The notes under the pieces: model-generated
What the model saw: only the letters and a program-made list of their open reading frames with translations
Told to the model about the DNA's origin: nothing
Database searches by the model: none
NCBI RefSeq assembly: GCF_902826655.1
Contig: NZ_CADEFR010000004.1
Location: 1-64,000, forward strand
DNA from: an uncultured Methylibium sp.
GTDB taxonomy: Bacteria > Pseudomonadota > Gammaproteobacteria > Burkholderiales > Burkholderiaceae_C
Direction of reading: 5' to 3'
Length of the DNA: 64,000 nt
Translations under genes and position numbers: made by a program
In this document: positions 41,896-50,848 of the stretch, piece by piece
How the letters are laid out: the number at the start of each line of letters is the position of its first letter
Position numbering within the stretch: position 1 is the stretch's first letter

Positions 41896-42125
41896 GACGA
41901 CGCTCCTCTTGCTGGTGAGTTGGCCGGCGCTTCATCGTTCCCGCCCGCATGCAGCGACTCGACCTTGGCGCCGTTGACATACGCGACGCCGTCTGCAACC
42001 TCGATCAGCATCGAGCCGAAGCGGCCTTCCCACACGTAGCGCAACACGACTTCGGTAGCCTGGGGCAGCCCTTCCTGCGCGGAGTCGTCGCATACATGAA
42101 GAATTCTCCGGAAGGTGTGGCGCAT
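41892..42125 (-). CDS. Small protein downstream of the SbcD-like gene
   Basis: 77 aa: MRHTFRRILHVCDDSAQEGLPQATEVVLRYVWEGRFGSMLIEVADGVAYVNGAKVESLHAG. A short beta-rich core (GSMLIEVADGVAYVNGAKV) preceded by a helix. No family recognised. A palindrome lies 14 bp upstream of the start. Confidence 0.5.
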   Translation of the reverse strand: MRHTFRRILHVCDDSAQEGLPQATEVVLRYVWEGRFGSMLIEVADGVAYVNGAKVESLHAGGNDEAPANSPARGASS

Positions 42126-42138
42126 TCATCGCTGCTGA

Positions 42139-42156
42139 ATACTGGATACCCAGTAT
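42139..42156. promoter_or_regulatory. Palindrome upstream of the 77-aa gene
   Basis: ATACTGG-ATAC-CCAGTAT has perfect 7-bp arms and is AT-rich compared with the surroundings. It lies between the SbcD-like gene and the 77-aa gene, in a good position for an operator over a promoter. Confidence 0.45.
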
Positions 42157-42198
42157 CTGCGGGCGCAACACGTCTTGCAAAGACCAGACCTTTCAAGG

Positions 42199-43530
42199 TC
42201 AGAAGAGTTCGTACTCGGCCGGTTGGTCCTTAGGTTCGGAGCCCTTGTCCGTCGGCGCTGGGCCGACCGCCTCGTCCTCTCGCGCCAATCCGTCAACGAT
42301 CGCGTTCGGCTCCACGCTGATCCGCGCCAGAGCGGCGGCTGCTACCTTCGCGGGCTCGCTTTCAGCCAACCGCGCCAGGCACTCGAGCAGGGGTTCCGGG
42401 CGCGTCGACGTGACGCTCGACCACATGCGGACCTTGTCCGCCAAGCCGGCGCAGCGCGAGATCCCTGCCGCCCGGCTGCGCACCACGGGTACGACGCGCC
42501 CTTCGAGTTGCACGTCCGCCGCACCCGCGAGCACGCGCTTGATCGCGTCCCGGTCGACTTCATGGCGATCCTCGTCGGCCACGACCCATCGCACGCGCAC
42601 GTGAGCCCCCTGCAGGCGCTGTTCCTGCACAGCAGCCTCGATCCGCGAAAGGTCGGGCTTCCCCTCGAAGAAGAGGTCCACGGTGCGCCGCGCCGGCGTG
42701 GCCACCAGTTCGAGCCGAGTCACGGACGCGCCAACCTCCCACAGCACGAAACCCTTGTCGCCCACCTCGCCGTGGTGGAAACGGCCGATCGACCCGGCAT
42801 AGGCAATCGCCCGCCCTTCCTGCTCCCACACCTGATGTCGATGAATGTGGCCGAGCAGGAATGCTTGCGCCTGCGCGGCGAACAGCGATCCGGTCGTGAA
42901 CTCGTGGTCGAAGCCAGCCATCGGCACCCCGTGCTCGGTCAAGCAGCCCATGACGGTGCCGTGCGAGACACCGATGGTTGGTACGAGGTCAGCACGCGCC
43001 GCGGCGTGGATGCGCGCGTAGCCACTCAGCAACGAGGCCAGTTCCTGTCCTTGGGCGACCGCCGCGTCGGCCGCGCCGACCACCGCCGCGACGGCGGCCT
43101 TGTTGACGGTGGGAATGCAGGTGAACAGGGTTCGCGTACCGGATGGCACCTGATCGAACCGCCAGCCCTCGGCCTGCGCCCACCTGCCGTCGATGCCCAG
43201 CGCAACCTGGGAGATCCGGTCGGCGACGTGGATGGGATGTCGCCCTGCGAGCAGCGGGAAGATCGACAACGTCCCGGGCGGCTCGTGCGAGAAGGTGCCC
43301 TGCAGCATCAGCACAGGACAGTGGTCGGCCAGCCGCAGGACCTGGCGAGCCAGCCGCACCACCGCCGGGCTGTGCACGTCGAGCGCATGGTCCGTCGCGT
43401 CACCGGAGATCACGGCAACGTCGATCCCGTTCCGGATCGCCTCATCGACCGCAAAGCCGAAGCAGCGGTCCGCTTCCTGCAGATTCTTCTCGCAATAGTG
43501 CAAGTCGGAGAAGTGCCCTACCCTGATCAT
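42199..43530 (-). CDS. SbcD/Mre11-like metallophosphoesterase
   Basis: 443 aa. Calcineurin-type motifs in order: FSDLHYCEK (D-x-H, residues 8-16), AVISGDATDHAL (GDxxD), LQGTFSHEP (in place of GNHE), GVSHGT and LLGHIHRHQVWE (GHxH). This is the nuclease partner of Rad50/SbcC-type ATPases. The ATPase is at 33000-35498, beyond the inserted island. The GNHE-to-GTFSHE change keeps the His. The C-terminal 130 residues are a separate domain. Confidence 0.85.
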   Translation of the reverse strand: MIRVGHFSDLHYCEKNLQEADRCFGFAVDEAIRNGIDVAVISGDATDHALDVHSPAVVRLARQVLRLADHCPVLMLQGTFSHEPPGTLSIFPLLAGRHPIHVADRISQVALGIDGRWAQAEGWRFDQVPSGTRTLFTCIPTVNKAAVAAVVGAADAAVAQGQELASLLSGYARIHAAARADLVPTIGVSHGTVMGCLTEHGVPMAGFDHEFTTGSLFAAQAQAFLLGHIHRHQVWEQEGRAIAYAGSIGRFHHGEVGDKGFVLWEVGASVTRLELVATPARRTVDLFFEGKPDLSRIEAAVQEQRLQGAHVRVRWVVADEDRHEVDRDAIKRVLAGAADVQLEGRVVPVVRSRAAGISRCAGLADKVRMWSSVTSTRPEPLLECLARLAESEPAKVAAAALARISVEPNAIVDGLAREDEAVGPAPTDKGSEPKDQPAEYELF

Positions 43531-43630
43531 TCGATGGCTCCTTTGCTATGCGGCGCGGGCTTCGCTGTGGCGCCCGCGCGTGATTGATGTTCGCCGCACC
43601 GGGTTCTTCATCAACCCCATGGCGCGCACG

Positions 43631-45067
43631 TCATGAGAAGACTTCGAGTTCGCCTCGCACCTTCTCCTGAAACCCCGCAGCGTCGTCCGCGAACGAGCTC
43701 ACCTCCTCGAGCGCGCGCTTGCGCCCGCCGGTGGCGAGCTTCCAGCCCCTGCCCCACCGCTTGTCCGCATAGGCCTCGAACCTTGCCTGCTCGACACCGA
43801 GGGCTGCCGCGGCGCCGAAGATGCCCGCGAGTTCGTCCGCCCCAGCGGCCGCGCGCGGCGCCGTGCGGTCGCGTCCTTCGCGAGGCGCCCCCGCCGCTTC
43901 GGTTCGCGTGCTCTGCTCCGTGGGGGCCCAGGCTTCCCGCCGCTGGCTGCCGCCCTGCGCCTGCGAAGACAGCTCGGGCCCATCGACGGCCCGAGCGGCG
44001 ACGTCGACTACCCCGTCATCGGAGTCGCCGGCCGGACGCGCTTCGACGTGGCCGCCATCAAGCATGGCCGCGGCCTCGCCGGCCCGCGCTTCAAGCGCTT
44101 CCAGGCCATCGTCGGGCCGCAGCAGGGACGTCACGTCCACCGGCGCCTCCAGTTCGATCAGCCATTGCGCGACGCGGGTCGCTCGGCCTTCGTCATCGAT
44201 GCGCGACACCTCGACGAGGCGCTTGCTGATGTAGAAGGGGGTGCGCTGCCCGTCGAGGAAGCCGGAGATGCGCCCGCCGCGCATGAAGCCGATCGTCGTG
44301 AACTTCTCGATCGCGGCCTGCATCGCGTAGAAGCTGTTCGTCTGCAAATCGAAGGCGCTGATCGACTTGATGCCCGGGATGAAGAAGATGAAGCGCCCCG
44401 TCAGGTTGCACTTCTTCGCCTGGTACTCGGGGCACGACTCGGGGTCGCACAGGCCCGCGTTCTCTTCACGCAGCACCGTCTTGCGGCCGCCGAAGATGCG
44501 GATCGTGCGCCGGCCGTTTCCGTCCACGGGCACCGCTTCGTGCGTCTTGCAGTACCGCGTCTGGCCGTCCTCGGAATACTCGGACCAGTAGCGCCGCTCG
44601 CTCGCGGTCCAGGTCACCAGCTCGTGCGGCATCACGTTCTGCCAGGCGTCGGCGGGAAACACCACCGGGAACCGGTAGAGCCGCTTCCCTCCCTCGCCCC
44701 GGTCCTCGGCATACATGTCCATGATCTGCCGAGCCAGTTCGGGGTTCGGGAAGTCTTCGCCGCGCACGGTGAAGTACGGGACGTTCTTCGGGGTCAGCGG
44801 ATTCTTCAGGCTCGGGCACCGCTGCGCGATCTCACGCTCGATCGTGTCGAAGGCCTTGCCGGCCGCGACGCCGGCGCCGTAGATCGCCCTCGCCTCGGCA
44901 GACTCCTCCGCCTTCCTGGTCAGCACCTTGATGCCGGCCCGGATGCGCCCGCCGATCGGAATCCTCATCGCCGAGCGGCCGAGCAGCGTCGGCACGGCGA
45001 GCGCTCCTGAGGACACCGGTGCCAGTTGGGTGCGTCCGTTCGTCGAGCCACTATCCATCGCCGCCAT
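43631..45067 (-). CDS. Gp3-like protein (recombination-directionality-factor-like)
   Basis: 478 aa. The N-terminal 300 residues follow the pattern of phage Gp3-like proteins: IPIGGRIRAGIKVLT, VPYFTVRGEDFPNPEL, FPVVFPADAWQNVMPHELVTW, RYCKTHEAVPVD, CDPESCPEYQAKKCNLTGRFIFFIPG (zinc-binding type cysteines), LQTNSFYAMQAAIE and GRISGFLDGQRTPFYISKRLVEV. Some members are directionality factors for serine integrases; others are annotated only as metal-binding proteins. The last 170 residues are low in order then helical. It shares the operon with the helicases and the phosphoesterase. Confidence 0.7.
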   Translation of the reverse strand: MAAMDSGSTNGRTQLAPVSSGALAVPTLLGRSAMRIPIGGRIRAGIKVLTRKAEESAEARAIYGAGVAAGKAFDTIEREIAQRCPSLKNPLTPKNVPYFTVRGEDFPNPELARQIMDMYAEDRGEGGKRLYRFPVVFPADAWQNVMPHELVTWTASERRYWSEYSEDGQTRYCKTHEAVPVDGNGRRTIRIFGGRKTVLREENAGLCDPESCPEYQAKKCNLTGRFIFFIPGIKSISAFDLQTNSFYAMQAAIEKFTTIGFMRGGRISGFLDGQRTPFYISKRLVEVSRIDDEGRATRVAQWLIELEAPVDVTSLLRPDDGLEALEARAGEAAAMLDGGHVEARPAGDSDDGVVDVAARAVDGPELSSQAQGGSQRREAWAPTEQSTRTEAAGAPREGRDRTAPRAAAGADELAGIFGAAAALGVEQARFEAYADKRWGRGWKLATGGRKRALEEVSSFADDAAGFQEKVRGELEVFS

Positions 45068-45130
45068 TCATCGCTCCTTCATCACCATGTGAGGTATCGA
45101 GAGCCCATGCTCTCGCGAGACTGCTCGCCT

Positions 45131-47272
45131 TCAAGTCGACGCCTGCGCTCGCCGCCCGGCCGGCGCGCCTCGAACCGGCTCGACGATGACTTCGAAGTCC
45201 GGCAGGCCCCGCATGAGCAGACCGCCCCAGCGCTTCGTCACCAGCCGCCGATCCAGGACCGTCGCCGTGCCTTGGTCCTCGGTGGTTCGCAGCAGGCGCC
45301 CGAGCCCCTGCTTGAAGCGCACCGCCGTCTCGGGCAGCGTGATCTCGATGAACGACGAGCGGCCCTGCGACTCGACCCATTCACGCCGCGCCTCTTCCAG
45401 CGGACTGTCCGGCACCGAGAAGGGCAGCTTGACCCAGACGAGGTGCGTGCAGTAGTCGCGCGGCAGGTCCACCCCTTCGGCCATGCTTTGCAGGCCGAAC
45501 AGCACGGAGCTGTCCCCTCGATCGATGGCGGCCCGATGGCGTGCCAGCATCTCCATCTTGGGCATCGTTCCCTGCATGAGCGTGATGCGTCGCAGGCCTT
45601 CGTCGACCTGCCCGTACACGGCGCGCATCTGCTTAGCCGACGCGAACAGCACCAGCGTCCCGCGCGTGCGCACGAGCCCGGGCAGGCGATCCACGACCTC
45701 CCTCGTGTGCGCCTCGGAGTTCGCCGGGTCCGATCGCATGGCCGGGATCACGAGCTTCGCGTTGGAGCGGTAGTCGAAGGGTGACTCCACCCGCAGGAGC
45801 CGCAGTCCCCGAAAGATCGCCAACCCCGACTGTCGGAGGAACAGGTCGAAGGTCCCGCACGATGTCAACGTGGCGGACATCAACACGACCGCGCTCGCCC
45901 GGTTCCACAGCAGCTTTCGCAAGCGGTCGCTGCCGCTGATCGGCGCGGCGCACACAAGGTAGTCGGCGCCGCCGCTCGCGTCCTCATGGAGCTCGATCCA
46001 TCGCGCGATCGGCGCCTCGTCCGCCGCGTCTTGCGCGAGCATCAGCTCCCAGGTGCTGAGCAGGTTCTCGAGCTTGCCGACGTAGAAGCCGAGTGACGAC
46101 AGCACGCGCGTGGCGAGAGCTCCCTCGGAGGGCGCCCTCTCCAGAAGCGCCTCGCGCAGCGCGGCGAAGGTCTTCTCGAGCGCACGGCCTGCTGTCTGCG
46201 CGGACTCGCCGGCATCGCGCACCCACGACGGCAGTTCGCCGCTCTTGAAGCGCCGGGCCTTCTTCTCGTCGAAGGCCCGCAGCGCGTGGATGCGCTGCCT
46301 CAGCGCGTCCAGTGCAGCGACGAGTTGCTCCACGCTGGCTCGTGCATCGTGCAGCAAGCTGTCCGGCAGGCGCATTGCCAGCACGGCATTCCGGACGGCC
46401 TCGATCGAGTCGCGCAGCCACTCCTGCGCGCCACGAAGGGCGTGCTTCGCCGACAGGTGCTCGACCGCCTTGGCCGCCAGGCTGTGCGCCTCGTCGAAGA
46501 CATAGATCGTTTCCGAGGGCGCGGGCAGCACGCTGCCCGCCTCCATCTCCATCACGGACAGGACCAGGTCGTGGTTGGCGATCACGAGGTCGGCTTCCTT
46601 GACCCGCTGTCTCGCCGCGTAGAAGGGGCACCGCGCGAACTCGGCGCATCGGTTCCCCGAGCAACCCTGGCGGTCTGTTGTCAGGTCGCTCCAGATCTCG
46701 TCTGGGACCGGCACCGCGAATTCGTCGCGATCGCCGTTCCAGCGCTCGGCATCGAAGTTCTCGGCCAAGCCAATGATGATGGTGCGCCGCCGGCGGTCGG
46801 CACTTGTGTCCGTGGCAGGTGGCTCGTCTCCTAGATCGATCTCGCGCTGTCCGGCTTCAGCCGCAGCGGCGGCGAGCTTTGCGGCACACGCGTAGCGGCG
46901 GCGCCCCTTGGCCACCGCGAACGTGAAACCGAACGGGATCGAGCGCTGAAGCGTCGGGGCATCCTTTTCCGCGTACTGGTGCTGCAGCGCGACCGTCGAA
47001 CTCGACACGACCAGGCGGCGGCCACGCGAGCGCGCCATCACCATGGCCGGCACCAAGGCACCGAACGATTTGCCGGTGCCGGTGCCCGCCTCGACAACTG
47101 CGATGTGCTCGCCATCGGCCGGCGGATCCTCTTCGCCGCGGCATGCGGCGAGCGTGGTGGCCACTGTGGCGATCATCTCGAGCTGCGGCCGGCGCGAGCG
47201 GAATCCCTCGATGCCTTCGCGCAGCGCGTCCATGCAGAGGCGAATCTGCGCCTTCTCGTCCTCGGTCACCAT
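45131..47272 (-). CDS. DinG/XPD-like iron-sulphur helicase
   Basis: 713 aa. Walker A VVEAGTGTGKSFGALVPA, cysteines for an iron-sulphur cluster (RRYACAAKL ... QGCSGNRCAEFARCPFYAA), VIANHDLVLS, the DEAH box YVFDEAHSLAAKAVEHL, motif IV-VI region ASAVVLMSATLTS, LFGLQSMAEGVDLPRDYCTHL and FKQGLGRLLRTTED. A 5'-3' SF2 helicase that may unwind R-loops or forked DNA. It lies 17 bp after the XPB-like helicase gene in the same direction. Confidence 0.9.
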   Translation of the reverse strand: MVTEDEKAQIRLCMDALREGIEGFRSRRPQLEMIATVATTLAACRGEEDPPADGEHIAVVEAGTGTGKSFGALVPAMVMARSRGRRLVVSSSTVALQHQYAEKDAPTLQRSIPFGFTFAVAKGRRRYACAAKLAAAAAEAGQREIDLGDEPPATDTSADRRRRTIIIGLAENFDAERWNGDRDEFAVPVPDEIWSDLTTDRQGCSGNRCAEFARCPFYAARQRVKEADLVIANHDLVLSVMEMEAGSVLPAPSETIYVFDEAHSLAAKAVEHLSAKHALRGAQEWLRDSIEAVRNAVLAMRLPDSLLHDARASVEQLVAALDALRQRIHALRAFDEKKARRFKSGELPSWVRDAGESAQTAGRALEKTFAALREALLERAPSEGALATRVLSSLGFYVGKLENLLSTWELMLAQDAADEAPIARWIELHEDASGGADYLVCAAPISGSDRLRKLLWNRASAVVLMSATLTSCGTFDLFLRQSGLAIFRGLRLLRVESPFDYRSNAKLVIPAMRSDPANSEAHTREVVDRLPGLVRTRGTLVLFASAKQMRAVYGQVDEGLRRITLMQGTMPKMEMLARHRAAIDRGDSSVLFGLQSMAEGVDLPRDYCTHLVWVKLPFSVPDSPLEEARREWVESQGRSSFIEITLPETAVRFKQGLGRLLRTTEDQGTATVLDRRLVTKRWGGLLMRGLPDFEVIVEPVRGAPAGRRAQAST

Positions 47273-47289
47273 GGACTTGAGGCTACGAG

Positions 47290-49491
47290 TCAGGCCGCGC
47301 GGCTCAAGCTGTCCTTCAGCCAGCCGAGCATGGACAGGTAAGGGTTCTCCTGCGCCGATACGCGAGCTTGCAGCGCCGGGCTCAGCAGTCTTTGCACGCT
47401 CGCCTCCTTCCGGGCCGCCACCTCCTCAACGACCTCGAAGCCCTTCTTTCGGATCGCTTCGACGCGTCCGGCAAAGCGCTCGTACCTTTCGACGCGCGTC
47501 ATCAGGACGCAGTGGAAGCGCGCGCGATCGGAGTGCATGAGCCGGCCCAGACGCTGCAGGCTTTGGATGCGTGAGCCGAACAGGCCCGAGTGATCGACCG
47601 TCACCTCGCAGTGCGGCACGCTGATGCCGGTGTCGCCGATGCGCGACAGCACCATGCTCCTGGCCGCGCGCAACACCTTGAGCTTGTGCTTCGTCTGGCT
47701 GTGGATGAAGGGGATGCCGTAGCGCAGTTCGAGCTCGCGGCCGTCTTCGATCGCCTCGCACAGCACGACGACCGATCCGTACTGCCGCAGGATCTCACCG
47801 ACGACCTCGTGCTTGTGTTCGCGGTCCTCGACGAGGATGACCTTGACGGGGATGCGCTTGACCACGCCGGTGCACATCTGCTCGGTCCAGTCATCGCCCA
47901 CGAGCGCGCCGGTCATCCGGGAAACGAACGCACCGCGGCCGTCGCAGCGCAGGTCCGGCGTCGACGACAACCCGATGCGGTACTCGGTTCGTGCGAAAGC
48001 GTGGCGGTGGGCAAGCGCTGCCGGCAGCCGGTGCACCTCATCGAAGCAGCCCACGACCCAGGGGCCGTCGAGCCTGGCCCGAGTCTGGTAGCTGAAGATG
48101 TCGATCACGCAGCGCACGGTGCCCTCGCGGTCGTAGATCGTGAGGACATGTTTGGCCGGCTTGTGGCAGCGTCCTACCGCGATCCGCGGAGCCAGCGTGG
48201 TCAGCTTCTCGATCCACTGCTCGCGCAGCAGTTGAGTGTCGACCATCAACAGATGCCGGCCGGCGATGCGCGTCATGGCCATCATTCCCAACGTGCTCTT
48301 GCCGAAACTCATCGCATGGGCCGCGGTCATCGAGCCGGTCTCTACAAAGGTCTGCAGCGCCTGCTCCTGATCGGCGCGCAGCTCGATGTCGAGGATGTTG
48401 GCCAGCAGGCGATGCGGCGCCACCGGCTTCGACTGCGCCAGGCTCAGGCCGGCATCTAGGAGGTTCTCGAACGCCTTGATCGACCTCGCCGCACGCCGGC
48501 CGGCGCTGAACAGCGAACTCAGGATGTCGCGATCGCTGACCACGTTGCCATTGGCGTCGCGCAGCTTGCCGTCTCGCCAAGTGAGGCCGAGCTTGCGTGC
48601 CTGGATGTCGATGACCTCGTCGTTGCCCGGATCGAGGTCGGTGAACAGCCCTTCCTCGGAGTACCGGGACACTTGGCAGCCGCAACGCGGGCACGAAGGC
48701 GACGCGTACAGCAGCGCCCAGAATGGCGTGCCGCCCTCCTCTTCGCAGGAGCGGTGGCGGAAGGTGTGAAGGCGCATCTCCATCGGGGCAGCGCCGTGAG
48801 TGACCGTGCGACCCGTGGGCGTCGGCTTGATCTGCTCCCGCCAGGACGAGGATCTGCACACGACGCGTTTCCACGCCGGCGGGTCAGGCAGCCGGTCCAA
48901 CTCCAGTGCGACGATGGTTGCCTTCGGCGCCCGACGGTAGTCGTAGATCTCGGGATGTTCCTTCAGCAACGAGCGGAGGGCGTTCACGCTGACGTAGGTG
49001 ATCGGCGCCGCACCCTTGCGGCGGCCGCGCTGCCGGGGCCGGAGCCATCCCCGAGCGACGAAGTCGTGCCACTGCCGGTGGTCGATGCGGGTCTGTTCCT
49101 CGAGGTCGCGGATCGTCAGGTCCTCGCCGTCGTACCGCCCGATCCCGATCCGCTTTCGCCGCAGGTTGACCGAGTTGAAGCCGCGGCCCAGCGCGGCCGC
49201 GATCTCGTCAGCCGACATGCGGTGCCAGTTCTCGCGCAGGAACCGGTCTTCTTCGGGTGTCCAGTCCTTCCGGTCCTTCGTCGTTTGGTAGCCGCCGCGC
49301 TTGGCCGCACGGATGATCGTGTGGCGTTTGACGCCGGGCTTGATGGCCGACCACTTCTCGAGCAGCGCATCGATGCGCTCCGTTGTGCCGTCGAACTCGC
49401 CTGCGATCTGCCGGCACTCATCCATGCTCAGCAGCGACTGCCCTTCAACCTGCCGCGGTTTCCGGGGAGACAGGAATTCGGTGTTCGACAT
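47290..49491 (-). CDS. XPB-like SF2 helicase with SANT/HTH N-terminus
   Basis: 733 aa. The N-terminus has a Myb/SANT-like segment (DWTPEEDRFLRENWHRMSADEIAAALGRGFN) and a helix-turn-helix segment (LTIRDLEEQTRIDHRQWHDFV), then a CPRCGC zinc knuckle near residue 270. The helicase core has AAHAMSFGKSTLGMMA (Walker A), VVGCFDEVHRLP (DExH), IGLSSTPDL (III) and SLQRLGRLMHSDRARF (VI). This layout resembles XPB-type helicases with an added DNA-binding front end. It is the first gene of the leftward recombination block. Confidence 0.82.
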   Translation of the reverse strand: MSNTEFLSPRKPRQVEGQSLLSMDECRQIAGEFDGTTERIDALLEKWSAIKPGVKRHTIIRAAKRGGYQTTKDRKDWTPEEDRFLRENWHRMSADEIAAALGRGFNSVNLRRKRIGIGRYDGEDLTIRDLEEQTRIDHRQWHDFVARGWLRPRQRGRRKGAAPITYVSVNALRSLLKEHPEIYDYRRAPKATIVALELDRLPDPPAWKRVVCRSSSWREQIKPTPTGRTVTHGAAPMEMRLHTFRHRSCEEEGGTPFWALLYASPSCPRCGCQVSRYSEEGLFTDLDPGNDEVIDIQARKLGLTWRDGKLRDANGNVVSDRDILSSLFSAGRRAARSIKAFENLLDAGLSLAQSKPVAPHRLLANILDIELRADQEQALQTFVETGSMTAAHAMSFGKSTLGMMAMTRIAGRHLLMVDTQLLREQWIEKLTTLAPRIAVGRCHKPAKHVLTIYDREGTVRCVIDIFSYQTRARLDGPWVVGCFDEVHRLPAALAHRHAFARTEYRIGLSSTPDLRCDGRGAFVSRMTGALVGDDWTEQMCTGVVKRIPVKVILVEDREHKHEVVGEILRQYGSVVVLCEAIEDGRELELRYGIPFIHSQTKHKLKVLRAARSMVLSRIGDTGISVPHCEVTVDHSGLFGSRIQSLQRLGRLMHSDRARFHCVLMTRVERYERFAGRVEAIRKKGFEVVEEVAARKEASVQRLLSPALQARVSAQENPYLSMLGWLKDSLSRAA

Positions 49492-49792
49492 GATCGGCCT
49501 CCTTCGAGTTGCCGATCGATAGTCCGATGCGCTTCGCTTGCTTCAACCCCAGCTCAAATCCAGGGGCTTGGTGCGCGCGGCCGCGAAGGCACAGGCCGCC
49601 GCCCAGAGCTTGCGCGCTGGGGCAAGTCCCGAGGGCCGTGCTTGTCGTTCTCGCCTTTGATGCGTGCGGCGCGCGCCGCGGAGCGGATGCGGGATCGGAG
49701 TCAGCGACCTGGCGGAGACCGGCCGTTGGTCATCCGGGTTCGGGCGGCAGCCACCGACCCAATGCTGTCATCTGCCTTTCCAGGGCGGCCTG
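49492..49792. other. Junction between element backbone and metabolic cargo
   Basis: 301 bp between the helicase start and the XdhC stop, with no convincing gene. It should contain the promoter of the leftward recombination block (AAGGAGG lies before the helicase ATG) and the left edge of the cargo region. No target duplication or inverted repeat was recognised. Confidence 0.4.
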
Positions 49793-50839
49793 TCAAGGTG
49801 CCTTGACGCTGGGTCTGGCGACGCGGGGCAGAAGCTGTTGGTGCAACTTGTCTTGAGCAACCGACATCGATTCGCTCACCGGAACACCATTCTTATTTAC
49901 CGCCACCACTTCAGCCATGATCGAAAGCGCGATCTCGGCGGGCGTCTTGCTGCCGATGAACAGGCCCGCCGGCCCGTGCAGGGCCTGCAGTGCAGGCTCG
50001 GAGAGATCGAAGTGCTCGCGCAAGCGCTCTCGACGCTGAGCGCTGTTGCGACGCGAGCCGATGGCGCCCACGTAGAACGCATCGGACTGCAAAGCGTCGA
50101 TCAGTGCCAGATCATCGAGTTTCGGGTCGTGCGTCAGCGCCACGACGGCGGTACGAGCATCCGGCGTCATTCGCAGGATCAGGTCGTCCGGCATCTCGCG
50201 GCTCAGCAACACGCCGTCCAGAGTCCAGCTGGCTCGGTGCTCCTCGCGCGGGTCGCAGACGATCACCTCGAAACCCAGACTTAGCGCCATCTGGCACAGG
50301 TAGCGCGACAGATCGCCTGCTCCGATCGCGATGAGTCGAAACTGCGGCCCCAGGTACGTGGTCAGAGCGGCTTCGGTGAGCTGCGGTATGCCATCGCGTC
50401 TGCCTTCCCGCAGTACCACCCTTCCGGTACGCAAGTCCAAGGTTCGCGCGCTACTGCGCCGCTGCACACAGGCGTCGAGCAACGCCTCCAGACGGCTGTG
50501 CGCCGACAAGGGCTCGAGCACCAGTTCCACCGTTCCCCCACAGGGCAAGCCAAAGCGGTGAGCTTGGTCAGTGGAGATGCCGTAGCGCAGCGTCGTGGGC
50601 TCCAGACTGGCGCACACCGCGTTCACGCCGCCATCCCGGATGCGTTGGATCAGATCGTCCTCGATGCAACCGCCCGACACCGATCCAACCGTCTGCCCGC
50701 GCCCATTGATGGCCATCAGCGAGCCGGGCGGCCGGGGCGAGGAGCCCCAGGTCCGCGCGACGGTGACGAGCACCACGGGCAGACCTGCCGCCTGCCAGTC
50801 CAGCGCGGTACGCAGGACCAGGGTGTCGAGATCTTCCAT
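49793..50839 (-). CDS. xdhC: XdhC-family molybdenum cofactor maturation factor
   Basis: 348 aa with the two XdhC/CoxI signatures: VTVARTWGSSPRPPGSLMAI and VGSVSGGCIEDDLI at the N-terminus, and the Rossmann-like C-terminal domain RLIAIGAGDLSRYLCQMALSLGFEVIVCDPRE ... VVALTHDPKLDDLALIDAL, YVGAIGSRRN and GLFIGSKTPAEIALSI. XdhC inserts or sulphurates the molybdopterin cofactor of xanthine-dehydrogenase-type enzymes. It is the last gene of the oxidoreductase operon, 9 bp after the large subunit. Confidence 0.92.
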   Translation of the reverse strand: MEDLDTLVLRTALDWQAAGLPVVLVTVARTWGSSPRPPGSLMAINGRGQTVGSVSGGCIEDDLIQRIRDGGVNAVCASLEPTTLRYGISTDQAHRFGLPCGGTVELVLEPLSAHSRLEALLDACVQRRSSARTLDLRTGRVVLREGRRDGIPQLTEAALTTYLGPQFRLIAIGAGDLSRYLCQMALSLGFEVIVCDPREEHRASWTLDGVLLSREMPDDLILRMTPDARTAVVALTHDPKLDDLALIDALQSDAFYVGAIGSRRNSAQRRERLREHFDLSEPALQALHGPAGLFIGSKTPAEIALSIMAEVVAVNKNGVPVSESMSVAQDKLHQQLLPRVARPSVKAP

Positions 50840-50848
50840 GGCGCCGCG

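Noticed and set aside
49792..49807. GTCAAGG-TG-CCTTGAC palindrome at the end of xdhC
   Set aside because: It coincides with the last codons and stop of xdhC; no T-run and no second copy, so regulation cannot be argued.
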